DNA of 63,147 nucleotides, taken from the NCBI GenBank assembly GCA_027313705.1, contig DAHVDE010000051.1, positions 1-63,147 on the forward strand, in the 5' to 3' direction. This stretch comes from Actinomycetota bacterium (GTDB taxonomy: Bacteria; Actinomycetota; Actinomycetes; Streptosporangiales; Streptosporangiaceae). The position numbers and the translations under genes are program-made. The notes under the pieces are model-generated. The model searched no databases, was not told where the DNA came from, and saw nothing but the letters and a program-made list of their open reading frames with translations. Positions 29,489 to 39,994 of the stretch are shown here, one piece after another. How positions within the stretch are numbered: the stretch's first letter is position 1; each line of letters opens with the position of its first letter.

Positions 29489-30340
29489 GTGGCGGGAAAG
29501 CAGGAGCGTCAGCGCAAGCTTGCGAGGGAACGCTACGAGCGGAGGCTGGCAAGGGAGGCGGAACGCCAGGAGAAAGCGCGCAAGACGGCCAAGATCGTCG
29601 GCAGCAGCGTGGCCATCGTCGTGGTCGCGGCTGTGGTCGTCGTCGGCGTCCTGACGCTCGGCAAGCCGGGTAGGTCCGCTGCCGCCAAATCCCTGACCAC
29701 GCCGTCAGCGAGCACGACTCCTTCGGCGCCGCCGTCGGCAACGCCGTCGGCAACCGCCCAGGCAGTCGTGGAACCGGCGAAGCACTGCGTCTACACGCCG
29801 CACCCGCCGGCCGCCCGGCACATCGGCGTGCCCCCGGCGACTCCTGACTGGCGGGCCACGTATCAGGCGACGATCAAGACCAATCGCGGCAACATCGTCA
29901 TCGACTTGCTGAACAGCAAGGCCACCTGCACGGTCAACTCGTTCGTCTACCTGGCCGAGCACGGCTTCTACAACAAGACGCCTTGCCCGCGCCTGGTCAC
30001 GAGCGGCATCTTCGTGCTGCAATGCGGGGACCCCACCGGAACAGGCTCCGGCGGCCCTGGCTATGAGTTCAACGACGAGAACCTCACCGGCGCGACCTAC
30101 CCGGCGGACACGCTGGCGATGGCCAACGCGGGGCCGAACACCAACGGCAGCCAGTTCTTCCTGGTCTACAAGAACACGCCGTTGCCGCCGTCTTACACGC
30201 CTTTTGGCAAAATCACCGGAGGGATGAACGTCTTGCTGGACCTAGCCAAGGCGGGCATCAAGCCTCCGCTTAATCCGGCCGGTGGTGGTCGCCCCAAGGA
30301 TGCGGTAACCATCGAAAGCATCTCAATCCAAAAAACCTGA
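29489..30340 (+). CDS. Membrane-anchored cyclophilin-type peptidyl-prolyl isomerase
   Basis: A 283-aa protein starting at GTG 29489 behind GGGAGGG. Residues 1-35 are a charged helix (many Arg/Glu), 37-57 a transmembrane segment, 60-120 a Ser/Pro/Thr linker, and about 125-283 a cyclophilin domain facing outside (MANAGPNTNGSQFFLVYKNT is the core motif). It should assist folding of exported proteins. It contains several extracytoplasmic cysteines (such as Cys147, Cys166 and Cys179) that could form disulfides. It is divergent from the MBL gene and followed by the DUF349 gene on the same strand. Confidence 0.92.
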   Translation: MAGKQERQRKLARERYERRLAREAERQEKARKTAKIVGSSVAIVVVAAVVVVGVLTLGKPGRSAAAKSLTTPSASTTPSAPPSATPSATAQAVVEPAKHCVYTPHPPAARHIGVPPATPDWRATYQATIKTNRGNIVIDLLNSKATCTVNSFVYLAEHGFYNKTPCPRLVTSGIFVLQCGDPTGTGSGGPGYEFNDENLTGATYPADTLAMANAGPNTNGSQFFLVYKNTPLPPSYTPFGKITGGMNVLLDLAKAGIKPPLNPAGGGRPKDAVTIESISIQKT

Positions 30341-30400
30341 CCAGACGGCTGACAGCGGAAACTAGAGCACGTCAGTCAGGTACTAAGCGGGAGGTAATCG

Positions 30401-31639
30401 GTGAGCACGGGAAGCCATCCGTGGGGCCGGGTAGCCGAGGACGGCACCGTGTACGTGCGCACCGCCGATGGGGAGCGCGTCGTCGGCATCTGGCAGGCGG
30501 GCAGCCCTGACGAGGCGCTTGAGTTCTATACCCGCAGGTACGAATCGCTGGCGACCGAGGTCAGCCTGCTCGAACGGCGGCTGAGCACCACTGACCTGGC
30601 TCCAGGCCAGGCCAGGACCACCATCGCGCGGCTGTACGCGGCCATCGACGGAGCCAAGGCCATCGGTGACCTCGACGGGCTCAAGCGCAGGCTCGACGGC
30701 CTGGGCGAGCAAGCTGAGCAGCGCCGCGAGGAGCACAAGGCCGCGCGTGACCGGGCCAAGGCCGATGCGATCGGCATGAAGGAGCGCATCGTCGCCGAGG
30801 CCGAGCACATCGCGGTCGAGGCGACGCACTGGAAGTCCAGCGGCGAGCGCCTCAAGGAACTGCTCGACGAGTGGAAGGCCGCGCCGCATGGCGACCGCGG
30901 TGCCGAGGCGGCATTGTGGAAGCGCATGTCGACGGCAAGGACCGCCTTCGCCAAGCGCCGCAAGGCCTACTTTGCTTCGCTCGAGTCCGAGCGTGAGGAA
31001 GTCAAGGATCGCAAGCAGGAGCTTGTCGCCAGAGCCGAGGAACTGGCTTCCTCGACCGACTGGGCGGCGACTGCAGCGGCATACCGCGACCTGATGGCCC
31101 AGTGGAAGGACGCTGGCCGGGCCGACCGGGCCACGGAAGACGAGCTATGGAAGCGGTTCAGGACCGCGCAGAGCGGGTTCTTCGACGCCAGGGCGACCGC
31201 GATGTCGGCCAAGGACAGCCAGCTGCGCGAGCGCGCCACCGCCAAGGAGCAACTGCTTGCCGAGGCCGAGCGGCTGCTGCCCATCACCGACCCCAAGACC
31301 GCGCGCAACGCACTCCGCTCCATCCACCAGCGCTGGGACAAGATCGGCTCGGTCGCGAAGGAAGCTCAGGAACGGCTCGAAGGCGGGCTGCGCAAGATCG
31401 ACGAGGCCGTGCGGAAGGCCGAGGACATCCAGTGGCGGCGTACCAACCCAGAGGCGCTCTCGCGCGCCAGGGACACAGTTGACCAGATCAGGCGCACGAT
31501 CGGCCAGCTTGAGAAGCAGCTTGCTCAGGCCACCGAGCGTGGCGACGACGCGGCATGCCAGCGCGCCAAGTCCGCCATCACGACGAGGCAATCCTGGCTG
31601 ACCGAGGCGGAGAAGACCCTTGCGGACCTCACCGGCTGA
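30401..31639 (+). CDS. DUF349 repeat protein
   Basis: A 412-aa, highly charged, almost wholly helical protein. After an N-terminal motif (SHPWGRVAEDGTVYVRT, about 5-30) it contains several DUF349 units, each built around LW(K)RF or similar, for example EAALWKRMSTARTAF and EDELWKRFRTAQSGFF, and ends in a coiled coil. GTG start with GGGAGG upstream. The function is not established; the family is common next to relA in actinobacteria, so a link to ribosome or stress physiology is only suggestion. It is convergent with relA, the stops being 3 bp apart. Confidence 0.85.
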   Translation: MSTGSHPWGRVAEDGTVYVRTADGERVVGIWQAGSPDEALEFYTRRYESLATEVSLLERRLSTTDLAPGQARTTIARLYAAIDGAKAIGDLDGLKRRLDGLGEQAEQRREEHKAARDRAKADAIGMKERIVAEAEHIAVEATHWKSSGERLKELLDEWKAAPHGDRGAEAALWKRMSTARTAFAKRRKAYFASLESEREEVKDRKQELVARAEELASSTDWAATAAAYRDLMAQWKDAGRADRATEDELWKRFRTAQSGFFDARATAMSAKDSQLRERATAKEQLLAEAERLLPITDPKTARNALRSIHQRWDKIGSVAKEAQERLEGGLRKIDEAVRKAEDIQWRRTNPEALSRARDTVDQIRRTIGQLEKQLAQATERGDDAACQRAKSAITTRQSWLTEAEKTLADLTG

Positions 31640-31642
31640 GCG

Positions 31643-34054
31643 CTAGCTGATCACGCGCTGAGCGTCGTAGACACCGTCGACGTTGCGTACGGCCCTCAGC
31701 ACGTGCCGCAGGTGCTCAGGGTCGCCCATCTCGAAAGTGAATTTGCTGAGGGCGACCCGGTCCCTGCGGGTGCTGACCATCGCGGACAAGATGTTGACGT
31801 GCTGCTCTGACATCGCCCTGGTGACGTCGGACAGGAGCCCGGTCCGATCTAGCGCCTCCACCTGGATCGCGGCCAGGAATCTTGAGCTCTCCTTGGGTGA
31901 CCAGTGCACGGAGACCACGCGCTCTGGCTGGGAGGCGATGAGGTGCTGCACGTTGACGCAGTCCGTGCGGTGCACGGACACGCCGTTACCTCTGGTCACG
32001 AAGCCGGTGATCTTGTCACCTGGCACCGGGGTGCAGCACTTGGACAGCCTGGCCCAGACGTCGCCAGCGCCTTCCACCGAGACACCGGAATCGCCCGGTG
32101 CAAGCTGCGGGCTTGGCGGCCTGGTCAGCACGGTGGCTTCGGCGATGTCCTCCTGGGCACCCTGGAGCCCGCCGGCCGCGTTGACCAGCTTGCTGACGAT
32201 CGACTGGGCGCTCACGTGACCGTCGCCGACAGCCGCGTAAAGGCCGGACAGATCCTGATAGCGCAATTCGTGCACGATTACCTGGAGTGCGTCAGCAGTG
32301 GCCAGGCGCTGCAGCGGCAGGCCCTGCTTGCGCATCGTCCTGGCGATCATCGCCTTGCCGGTGTCCGCCGACGCCTCGCGGCGCTCTTTGGAGAACCAGT
32401 GCCTGATCTTGTTCCTGGCCCTGGCGCTCTTGACGAAGCCAAGCCAGTCCTGGCTCGGTCCCGCGTCCAGTGCCTTGGAGGTGAGCACCTCCACCGTCTC
32501 GCCATTGCCGAGCGGCGATTCGAGCGACACAAGCCTGCCGTCCACCTTCGCGCCTACGGTCCGGTGCCCGACCTCGGTGTGGATGGCGTAGGCGAAGTCC
32601 ACTGGCGTGGCACCCTGCGGCAGCGCGATAACCTCGCCGCGCGGGGTGAATACGTAGACCTCCTCGTTGCCGACCTCGAACCTCAGCGACTCGAGGAACT
32701 CGGCCGGATCAGCGGTCTCCCGCTGCCAGTCGACTAGCTGCCGCAGCCACGCCAGGTCAGACGGGCTGCTCCCGGTCGTCATCTCCTCGCGGTACTTCCA
32801 GTGCGCCGCGACACCGTACTCGGACCTGCGGTGCATCGCCCAAGTGCGGATCTGGAGTTCCACCGGCTTCCCGCCCGGCCCGATCACGGTGGTGTGCAGC
32901 GACTGGTACATGTTGAACTTGGGCATCGCGATGTAGTCCTTGAAGCGGCCAGGCACCGGATTCCACCGGGCATGCGCCGCTCCGAGCACCGCGTAACAGT
33001 CGCGAACGCTGTCGACCAGGATGCGGATGCCGACGAGATCATAGATGTCGTCGAAGCTCTTATTCTTCGCGATCATCTTTTGATACACCGAATACAGATG
33101 CTTCGGGCGGCCGGTGACCCGCGTCTTGATCTTGGCCTCACGCAGATCGGCGGAAATCTCCTCGATTACTTCCTGCAGGAATGCCTCGCGGCGCGGGGCG
33201 CGCTCGGACACCAGGCGCGCGATCTCGTCGTAGCGCTTGGGGAACAACGTCGCGAACGCGAGGTCTTCGAGTTCCCACTTGACGGTGTTCATGCCAAGCC
33301 GGTGCGCCAGCGGGGCGTAGATCTCGAGGGTCTCGCGTGACTTCTGCTCCTGCTTGGGCCTTGGCAGGTATCGCAGCGTCCGCATGTTGTGCAGCCGGTC
33401 GGCAAGCTTGATGACCAGCACCCTGATGTCGCGCGACATCGCCACGACCATCTTGCGCACAGTCTCCGCCTGCGCGGCCTCGCCGTACTTGACCTTGTCG
33501 AGCTTGGTGACGCCGTCCACCAGGGCGGCGATGTCATCACCGAACTCCTTGCGCAGTTCGGCAAGCGTGTACGGCGTGTCCTCGATGGTGTCGTGCAGCA
33601 GGGCGGCGCACAACGTCTCGTGATTCATGCCAAGCTCGGCCAGGATCGTGGCGACCGCGAGCGGATGGGTGATGTAGGGGTCGCCGCTCTTGCGTGACTG
33701 GTTGGCGTGCCAGCGGGCGGCTACCTCATACGCTCGCTCGATCAGCCTGACGTCGGCCTTCGGATGCGTGGTACGAGCCGTCTTGATCAAGGGCTCGAGC
33801 ACTGGGTTGACGGCACCGCCACGGGCCGAGGCGAACCGGCTCAGCCGCCGCCTGACGCCCGGATGCCCGATTCCCTGTACCGCGCCGGCCACGTTGTCCG
33901 GAGCCGGGCCATCAGGCGCTGCTGCGGGCATGCTGACATCCGGGATCACCCCATTGCCAGCCACGGGCAGATTTCGATCTTCAGTACCCCGCCCGTCAGC
34001 CTCCTGGGTGACTCCGCTTACGGCCATCCCGGCCGTCGCTATGTCACCGGCCAC
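31643..34054 (-). CDS. relA: Bifunctional (p)ppGpp synthetase/hydrolase
   Basis: Rel enzyme of the stringent response. Order: disordered N-terminus (about 80 aa), HD hydrolase domain with [12 protein letters not shown] near residue 155, synthetase domain with [23 protein letters not shown] domain ([18 protein letters not shown]), zinc-finger-like CCTPVPGD region and C-terminal ACT domain ([17 protein letters not shown]). All catalytic motifs look intact. GTG 34054 is favoured by GAGGAG six bases upstream; a TTG at 34084 gives ten more residues. It ends the apt-relA part of the conserved secDF-apt-relA run. Confidence 0.96.
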   Translation of the reverse strand: MAGDIATAGMAVSGVTQEADGRGTEDRNLPVAGNGVIPDVSMPAAAPDGPAPDNVAGAVQGIGHPGVRRRLSRFASARGGAVNPVLEPLIKTARTTHPKADVRLIERAYEVAARWHANQSRKSGDPYITHPLAVATILAELGMNHETLCAALLHDTIEDTPYTLAELRKEFGDDIAALVDGVTKLDKVKYGEAAQAETVRKMVVAMSRDIRVLVIKLADRLHNMRTLRYLPRPKQEQKSRETLEIYAPLAHRLGMNTVKWELEDLAFATLFPKRYDEIARLVSERAPRREAFLQEVIEEISADLREAKIKTRVTGRPKHLYSVYQKMIAKNKSFDDIYDLVGIRILVDSVRDCYAVLGAAHARWNPVPGRFKDYIAMPKFNMYQSLHTTVIGPGGKPVELQIRTWAMHRRSEYGVAAHWKYREEMTTGSSPSDLAWLRQLVDWQRETADPAEFLESLRFEVGNEEVYVFTPRGEVIALPQGATPVDFAYAIHTEVGHRTVGAKVDGRLVSLESPLGNGETVEVLTSKALDAGPSQDWLGFVKSARARNKIRHWFSKERREASADTGKAMIARTMRKQGLPLQRLATADALQVIVHELRYQDLSGLYAAVGDGHVSAQSIVSKLVNAAGGLQGAQEDIAEATVLTRPPSPQLAPGDSGVSVEGAGDVWARLSKCCTPVPGDKITGFVTRGNGVSVHRTDCVNVQHLIASQPERVVSVHWSPKESSRFLAAIQVEALDRTGLLSDVTRAMSEQHVNILSAMVSTRRDRVALSKFTFEMGDPEHLRHVLRAVRNVDGVYDAQRVIS

Positions 34055-34156
34055 TGCCGCTCCTCGCGTCGGCTGAAGTTTCAAGTGTATCTAGGCGACA
34101 CTAACGCCCGCGTGGTGCTTACATGTTCCTTCGGCCGGCGGACTCCGGCAAAAGAC

Positions 34157-34759
34157 TCAGATCGCCAGGAGCGCACGTATATCCACGCCTGGCAGGTTGG
34201 CACGGCCGTCGAGAAACCCGATCTCGATGAGAACGCTCAGCGCGGTGACCTCAGCACCGCACCGCCTGATCAGGGCGGCCGTTGCGGCGGCGGTGCCTCC
34301 GGTGGCTAGCACGTCGTCGATCAGCAGCACCCGGTCGCCAGCAGCGAAGGCATCGGTCTTGACCTCGACCGCAGCGGTGCCGTATTCAAGGTTGTACGTC
34401 TGCGTATGGGTTGGGCCCGGAAGTTTGCCCAGTTTGCGAACCGGGACGAAACCAACTCCGAGGCGGCATGCGACCGGGGCGGCCAAGATGAAGCCGCGTG
34501 CTTCAATGCCCGCCACCTTGTCGACTCCGGCGTGCCCTGACGCCATCGCCTCGATCACGACGGCGAACGCGGCGCCATCGGCGAGCAGGGGCGTGATGTC
34601 CTTGAACAGCACGCCAGGCTGCGGGTAGTCCGGCACGTCCCTGACCAGGCCGCGAAGCAATTCAGCGGGGTTTAGCCATCGATCCGTCCCGCCAGCGGCC
34701 CCGCCGGCCACCGCTCCCCGCGCTAGGTCGCTGGCCAGTCCAGGCTCTGACGCTGGCAC
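34157..34759 (-). CDS. apt: Adenine phosphoribosyltransferase
   Basis: Purine salvage: adenine plus PRPP to AMP. The 200-aa protein has the PRPP-binding motif VLLIDDVLATGGTAAATAAL and the family motifs YPQPGVLFKDITPLLAD and GIEARGFILAAPVA. The N-terminal 25 residues are a variable Ala/Gly-rich extension. GTG start at 34759, six bp after secF. Its constant place between secF and relA suggests a shared nucleotide theme, since relA consumes purine nucleotides; this is inference. Confidence 0.96.
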   Translation of the reverse strand: MPASEPGLASDLARGAVAGGAAGGTDRWLNPAELLRGLVRDVPDYPQPGVLFKDITPLLADGAAFAVVIEAMASGHAGVDKVAGIEARGFILAAPVACRLGVGFVPVRKLGKLPGPTHTQTYNLEYGTAAVEVKTDAFAAGDRVLLIDDVLATGGTAAATAALIRRCGAEVTALSVLIEIGFLDGRANLPGVDIRALLAI

Positions 34760-34765
34760 AGCCAG

Positions 34766-36058
34766 CTACCGCCGCTTCTTCTTGCCTGAAGGCCGACGCT
34801 GGGCAGAGGTCGTGCGGCGCGGCTGCTGCCTGGCGCTCGCCCCGGCACGGGCATCCGACGTCGCCCCGCCCGGCCGCCCGGCCGATACCGGAGCGATGGC
34901 CTGCGCACCCGTGTCCTGCGCCAGGTCGGATTCTAGCTCTAGCTCTGAATCCGGCTCTGGCTCTGGAACCTGATCAGCGGCCTGTCCGCCGTTGCCGTTC
35001 GCGGCCTGTCCGCCGTTGCCGTTCGCGGCCGGTGCTGTGGCCACGGCGCCGGCCATTGCCTTCGCCTGGCGCTTCGCGCTCGTCGCCCGCTGGGTGATCT
35101 GCTTGGCCAGTTGCCTGAACTCAGGCTGGCGCTCCTTGAGGTCGGCGAGCACAGGCGTCGCGATGCAGATCGAGGAGTACGTGCCCGACAGCATGCCGAT
35201 GAAGAGCACCAGGGCCAGGTCCTTGAGCTCGCCGTTGCCGTTGCCGAGCAGGAAGGTGCTGACCACGAGGATCGCCGTCACCGGCAGCAACGCGATCAGC
35301 GAGGTGTTGATGGATCTGACCAGGGTCTGGTTGAGCGCCAGGTTCGCCGCGTCACTGTACCTGGTTCTTCTCGTGGCGAGCAGGCCGGCGGTATTTTCCC
35401 GTACCTTGTCGAAGACCACCACGGTGTCATAGAGCGAGTAGCCGAGGATGGTCAGCAAGCCGATCACGGTCGCCGGGCTCACCTCGAACCGGCTCAGCGC
35501 ATAGACACCAGTCGTGATCACGATGTCATGCACGAGGGCGACCAGAGCCGCAGCCGCCATTCGCCACTCGAAGGCCACCGACAGATAGATCACGATCACG
35601 ATGAGGAAGGCGATCAGCGCCTCAAACGCCTTCTGCGAGATCTGCCCGCCCCAGGTCGGCCCGACCGCCTGGAGGCTGACCTGATTGGTCTTCAGCCCGG
35701 CCGCGTGCGCCAGCGCCCTGGTGACGTCGTTCTGCTGCGTGGTGCCGATGGTCTCGGTCTGCACGTTCCAGTTGTTACCGCCCACCTGCTGCACGATCGT
35801 GGTGGACGGCGCACCCGCCTTGATCGCGGTATTCGTGACCTGCGTCTGGGTCAGGTGAACGCCAGCTGGGACCTTGAACTGGAAGAGATCACCGCCCTTG
35901 AAGTCGATGCTGAGGTTCAGCCGCAGAATGAGCAGCGCGGCGAGGCTGATCACCAAGATCGCGCCTGAAATGGTGTACCAGAGCTTCTGCCTGCCGACGA
36001 AGTTGAACGAGACCTCGCCTCGGTACAGCCGGCCACCGACATTTCCGAGCCGGGACAT
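34766..36058 (-). CDS. secF: Protein translocase subunit SecF
   Basis: Membrane partner of SecD, driving late steps of Sec export with the proton gradient. From ATG 36058 (overlapping the secD stop as TGATG) it is 430 aa. It has the N-terminal membrane segment, the SIDFKGGDLFQFKVP periplasmic-type start, and five further membrane helices including TVIGLLTILGYSLYDTVVVFDKVREN. The long cytoplasmic C-terminal tail holds a duplicated NGNGGQAA, an acidic patch and a basic end. The frame is open further upstream to 36142, but that region belongs to secD. Confidence 0.95.
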   Translation of the reverse strand: MSRLGNVGGRLYRGEVSFNFVGRQKLWYTISGAILVISLAALLILRLNLSIDFKGGDLFQFKVPAGVHLTQTQVTNTAIKAGAPSTTIVQQVGGNNWNVQTETIGTTQQNDVTRALAHAAGLKTNQVSLQAVGPTWGGQISQKAFEALIAFLIVIVIYLSVAFEWRMAAAALVALVHDIVITTGVYALSRFEVSPATVIGLLTILGYSLYDTVVVFDKVRENTAGLLATRRTRYSDAANLALNQTLVRSINTSLIALLPVTAILVVSTFLLGNGNGELKDLALVLFIGMLSGTYSSICIATPVLADLKERQPEFRQLAKQITQRATSAKRQAKAMAGAVATAPAANGNGGQAANGNGGQAADQVPEPEPDSELELESDLAQDTGAQAIAPVSAGRPGGATSDARAGASARQQPRRTTSAQRRPSGKKKRR

Positions 36059-38136
36059 CACGCCTCCTTCGGTGCGGTCCGGGCGGAGGTGCCCGCTGCC
36101 GCTCCCGTCGCCGGTCTGGCCGGCTGGCGAGCCCCCCGCCACGGCGAGCGCGCGCCAAGCCTGGCCGGATCAAGCCCTGACATCGGCCGTCCGGAACTGA
36201 AGAACTTCGTCCTGGCCAGCACCGTGACCATAGGCTTGGTGAACAAGAAAACCACCACGATGTCGATCAGCGTAGTCACGCCAAGCGTAAACGCGAAGCC
36301 CTTCACGTCGCCGATGGCGAAGAGGTAAAGCAGCAGTGCCGCGAGGAACGACACGGTGTCGGAGACCAGGATGGTTCTTCGCGCCCGGCCCCAGCCTCGT
36401 TCCACCGCCGCCCGCAGCGAGCGTCCTTCCCTGACTTCGTCCCGCAGCCGCTCGAAGAACACCACGAAGGAGTCCGCCGTAATGCCGATCGCGACGATGA
36501 GTCCCGCGACGCCCGCCAGGTCGAGGTTGTATCCCTCGTACTTGCTCAGCAGCACCACGGCCAGGTAGGTGAGTGCAGCGGCGGTGCCGAGGCTGAAGAC
36601 CGATACCAGGGCCAGCCCGCGGTAATAGAAAAACGAGTAGCAGATGACGAGCAAGAATCCGACCAGCGCCGCGATCAGGCCGGCATCTAGCTGCGCCGCC
36701 CCAAGCTGAGCGGACACTGACTGGGTCTGCTGGCTGGAGAAGCTGAGCGGCAGCGCGCCGTACTTGAGTACGTTGGCGAGGTCAGTCGCCGACTTCTGGG
36801 TGAAGTTACCCGTAATCTGACCAGATCCGCCCGTAATGGCCTGCGACACATAAGGTGCGGACACGACCCGGCCGTCAAGCACGATCGCGAACTGGTCGAG
36901 CACCGAGGTCTGGCTCTGGGTCGACGGGTTAAAGTAGGTCTGATACATCTGCGTGGTCTTGGAGCCGAAGGACTTCGAGCCCACGCTGTCGAGGTTGAAC
37001 GTGACGACCCACTGGTTGTTGGTCGAAGAAAGCTGCGCGCTCGGTGACTGAAGATCGGTGCCCTTCACAATCGGCGCCCCGAGCACATACTTGACGCCCG
37101 AGCTGTCACAGGCCACGATCTGCGGATTGTTGTCGTACTTGGCAGAGTCATTGCCATAGATCTTCTGCTGCCAATTCCTATCGCGGCAGTTCAGCTTATT
37201 GAACAGCGCCAGCGTCTGCTTGGAGACCAGGCTCGCATCGCCGGTGGTGAACAAGCTGTTAGCCGTGGGTGCCGTCGGCGGGGTAGCTGAAGGTGCCGGC
37301 GACGTGCCAGGGCTCGCTGAGCTTGACGGAGACGGCGATCCAGAAGGCGAGGGCGAGGCACTCGGCTTAGGCGAGGACGATGACGACGGCTTGGCCGAGG
37401 GCGACGATGTGGCCCCTGCGGAATGCGCGGCCGTCAGCTGCCTGGCTCCTGCCGCCTGCCCGCTGCCGCCTGACGGTGAAGGACTGGACGACGGCTTAGC
37501 CGACGAGGTCTTCGCCTTGGCCGAACTCGACGGGCTAGCCGCAGACGAGGGCGAGGACGTAGGCGTAGGCGTAGGCGTGGCCGAGGGAGTCGGAACTGAC
37601 GATGCCGAGACCGACTTGGGCACGCCTGCTCCCGCGTGACCTCCGGCGCATGACGTTGGATACAGGGCGGTCGTCGTGCAGAGCAGTACCTGCCTGAACC
37701 GCATCTCCGCCGAACTGAGCAGCGGCGAAATCTCCGAGGCGGTCTTGCCAGGTACGGAGATGTTGATGTACTGCGAGCCCTGCTGCTGGACCGTGGTGCC
37801 GTTCACGCCCAGGCTGTTGAAACGGGTCTCAAGGATCGAGATCGCCTGGTTCATGCTGTTCTTGCTCGGTATGCCGCCGTTAAGCGAGCTGGCCTGCAAC
37901 GTCACTTGCGTTCCGCCGTGCAGGTCGAGGCCGAGCCCGATCTTGAACTTCGAATGCCAGTCGCCCGGCCGCGTGATCGTCGATCCGATGATGACGGCGA
38001 GCATGACAATCAGGAGCGCCGCGAGCGCGGCCAGATGCACGCCAGGACGGTACGGCGGCCCGCTCTGCCGTGATGTGCTGCCGCCGCCCGGCCAAGCGCT
38101 TCCGCGCGGCCGCGACGGCCTACTTGGGGGAGTCAC
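36058..38136 (-). CDS. secD: Protein translocase subunit SecD with Ser/Pro-rich insert
   Basis: Larger SecDF subunit, 692 aa, GTG start. An N-terminal membrane helix (about 33-52) is followed by GLGLDLHGGTQVTLQA, the P1 head domain, and a C-terminal set of membrane helices including GLIVAIGITADSFVVFFERLRDE. Between about residues 172 and 293 the extracytoplasmic domain is interrupted by a Ser/Pro/Ala/Thr-rich low-complexity stretch. Such linkers occur in other actinobacterial SecD proteins; this one is long, about 120 residues. It is translated just before secF and after yajC. Confidence 0.95.
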   Translation of the reverse strand: MTPPSRPSRPRGSAWPGGGSTSRQSGPPYRPGVHLAALAALLIVMLAVIIGSTITRPGDWHSKFKIGLGLDLHGGTQVTLQASSLNGGIPSKNSMNQAISILETRFNSLGVNGTTVQQQGSQYINISVPGKTASEISPLLSSAEMRFRQVLLCTTTALYPTSCAGGHAGAGVPKSVSASSVPTPSATPTPTPTSSPSSAASPSSSAKAKTSSAKPSSSPSPSGGSGQAAGARQLTAAHSAGATSSPSAKPSSSSSPKPSASPSPSGSPSPSSSASPGTSPAPSATPPTAPTANSLFTTGDASLVSKQTLALFNKLNCRDRNWQQKIYGNDSAKYDNNPQIVACDSSGVKYVLGAPIVKGTDLQSPSAQLSSTNNQWVVTFNLDSVGSKSFGSKTTQMYQTYFNPSTQSQTSVLDQFAIVLDGRVVSAPYVSQAITGGSGQITGNFTQKSATDLANVLKYGALPLSFSSQQTQSVSAQLGAAQLDAGLIAALVGFLLVICYSFFYYRGLALVSVFSLGTAAALTYLAVVLLSKYEGYNLDLAGVAGLIVAIGITADSFVVFFERLRDEVREGRSLRAAVERGWGRARRTILVSDTVSFLAALLLYLFAIGDVKGFAFTLGVTTLIDIVVVFLFTKPMVTVLARTKFFSSGRPMSGLDPARLGARSPWRGARQPARPATGAAAGTSARTAPKEA

Positions 38137-38207
38137 CTGTCCCTGTCCCTTTGTTGCCTTGGATTCTGGTGCGCTCGCGGCTTACTCTCCGCAGCGAGTT
38201 GGTCAGC

Positions 38208-38663
38208 TTAGCCGTTGCGGTCCTTGGCATCCACGTCCTCGGACATGGCGCTCTCGTCCTTGAAATCCCAGTCGTCGCCCGACGCGCCGTCAGCATGCTC
38301 GGTCTCGTCAATCGTCTCGGGCATCGGCTGCCCGGCCTGATCGTCGGAGATGACATCCATCACGGCCCGGCGCAGCATCGTTACCTGCACGCCTGGCGAG
38401 ATCTCTAGCACGATGTCTCGGTCGTCGCCGGACACCACCGTGCCGTACATGCCCGCAGTCGTCCGCACTCGCTGACCAGGCAGCACCTGGTTCTGCGTGG
38501 CCATCATCTTGCGCTGCCTGTTCCGCTGCGGGCGCATGATCAGGAAGTAGAACAGGCCGATCAGCACGGCGAGAATGACGAACGTGAAGGCGGAACTGCT
38601 GCCAGAGGCTGACTTGGTCGGCGCGGCGAGGAACGTTCCTGCGGCGAATGTCATAGTCCCCAT
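38208..38663 (-). CDS. yajC: Preprotein translocase subunit YajC
   Basis: Small SecDF-associated membrane protein, 151 aa. One membrane helix (FTFVILAVLIGLFYFLIMRP) is followed by RPQRNRQRKMMATQNQVLPG and the YajC core (RVRTTAGMYGTVVSGDDRDI), then a long acidic tail. ATG 38663 has GGAAGGAAG upstream; the frame is open to 38855, but that part lacks homology. It opens the yajC-secD-secF segment after a 269-bp gap from ruvB that should hold a promoter. Confidence 0.92.
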   Translation of the reverse strand: MGTMTFAAGTFLAAPTKSASGSSSAFTFVILAVLIGLFYFLIMRPQRNRQRKMMATQNQVLPGQRVRTTAGMYGTVVSGDDRDIVLEISPGVQVTMLRRAVMDVISDDQAGQPMPETIDETEHADGASGDDWDFKDESAMSEDVDAKDRNG

Positions 38664-38932
38664 CACGGGGCTTCCTTCCAGTTGATAACGGTGGCGCGGC
38701 CAGCGGACCACAGTCCGCGATCCGCACCGCCCGGTTGCTTGCCCAACGGCGGCCGGTAGCAACCAGGGCGTAATACCGGTCAGGAACCGGCAAGCGCACC
38801 AGGCTGCTGGGAAAGACCAACTGCCGAAGTTTAGCGGCGGGCGGGCCGCGCACAAACAGGCTACGGCTTAAGCGAAGTGATCGTGACCAGGCCGCAACCA
38901 GATGTGGCTTTCCTGCCCGCCGGCTCGGATGA

Positions 38933-39994
38933 CTACATCTGATCAAACAACGTAACCTGACCAGCCTCATCCCCTCGCCCGCCGACGGCCGGCGCGATGA
39001 GGCCGAGCTGCTCCCAGGCCGCCGGGGTGGCCACCCGCCCGCGCGGCGTGCGCGCGATCAGCCCGGCCCGTACCAGGAAAGGCTCCGCCACCACCTCGAC
39101 CGTCTCGGCTTCCTCGCCAACCGCGACAGCGAGCGTGGACAGCCCGACGGGTCCGCCGCCGAACCTGCGCACCAGCGCGGTGAGCACAGCCGTGTCGAGC
39201 CGGTCGAGGCCGCTCTCGTCCACGTCATAAAGCGCGAGTGCTTCCCTCGCCGCCTCCAGGGTTACCACGCCGTCACCGCGCACCTCGGCGAAATCCCTGA
39301 CCCGGCGGAGCAGCCGGTTCGCTATCCTCGGAGTGCCCCTTGACCGGCGCGAGATCTCCCTGGCACCTTCCTCGCGCAAGGCCACGCCGAGCAGCCCGGC
39401 CGATCGCTTGATAATCACTTCGAGCTCGTCGGGCTCGTAGAAGTCCAGGTGCCCGGTGAAGCCGAACCTGTCGCGCAAAGGCGCGGGCAGCAGTCCCGCC
39501 CTGGTCGTTGCGCCCACGAGGGTAAATGGCGCGATGTCGAGCGGTATCGCGGTCGCGCCAGGGCCCTTGCCGAGCATGACGTCTACCCTGAAGTCTTCCA
39601 TCGCGAGGTAGAGCATTTCCTCGGCTGGCCTGGCCAGCCGGTGTATCTCGTCGATGAATACCACTTCGCCCCCGGCCAGCGAGGTCAGCATGGATGCCAG
39701 ATCACCGGCCCGCTCGATCGCGGGACCGCTGCTCAGCCGCAAAGGTGCGCCAAGCTCGGCGGCGATGATCATCGCAATCGTCGTCTTCCCTAGCCCGGGC
39801 GGCCCGGAAAGCAGCACGTGGTCTGGCGCCTTGCCGCGCCGCATGGCACCCTCGAGCACCAGCGTAAGCTGCTCGCGCAACCTGGCCTGGCCGACGAACT
39901 CCGACAACTGCTTCGGCCGCAGCGCACCCTCGATCTGCCGCTCGTCGGCGTCGGCGAGCGGTGAGACGAATCGCTCCGCGTCCTGGTCGCTCAT
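38933..39994 (-). CDS. ruvB: Holliday junction branch migration helicase RuvB
   Basis: AAA+ motor of RuvAB. 353 aa with [11 protein letters not shown], Walker [15 protein letters not shown], Walker [10 protein letters not shown], sensor 1 GATTRAGLL, and the C-terminal winged helix ([18 protein letters not shown]). Its ATG overlaps the ruvA stop (ATGA). Confidence 0.98.
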   Translation of the reverse strand: MSDQDAERFVSPLADADERQIEGALRPKQLSEFVGQARLREQLTLVLEGAMRRGKAPDHVLLSGPPGLGKTTIAMIIAAELGAPLRLSSGPAIERAGDLASMLTSLAGGEVVFIDEIHRLARPAEEMLYLAMEDFRVDVMLGKGPGATAIPLDIAPFTLVGATTRAGLLPAPLRDRFGFTGHLDFYEPDELEVIIKRSAGLLGVALREEGAREISRRSRGTPRIANRLLRRVRDFAEVRGDGVVTLEAAREALALYDVDESGLDRLDTAVLTALVRRFGGGPVGLSTLAVAVGEEAETVEVVAEPFLVRAGLIARTPRGRVATPAAWEQLGLIAPAVGGRGDEAGQVTLFDQM

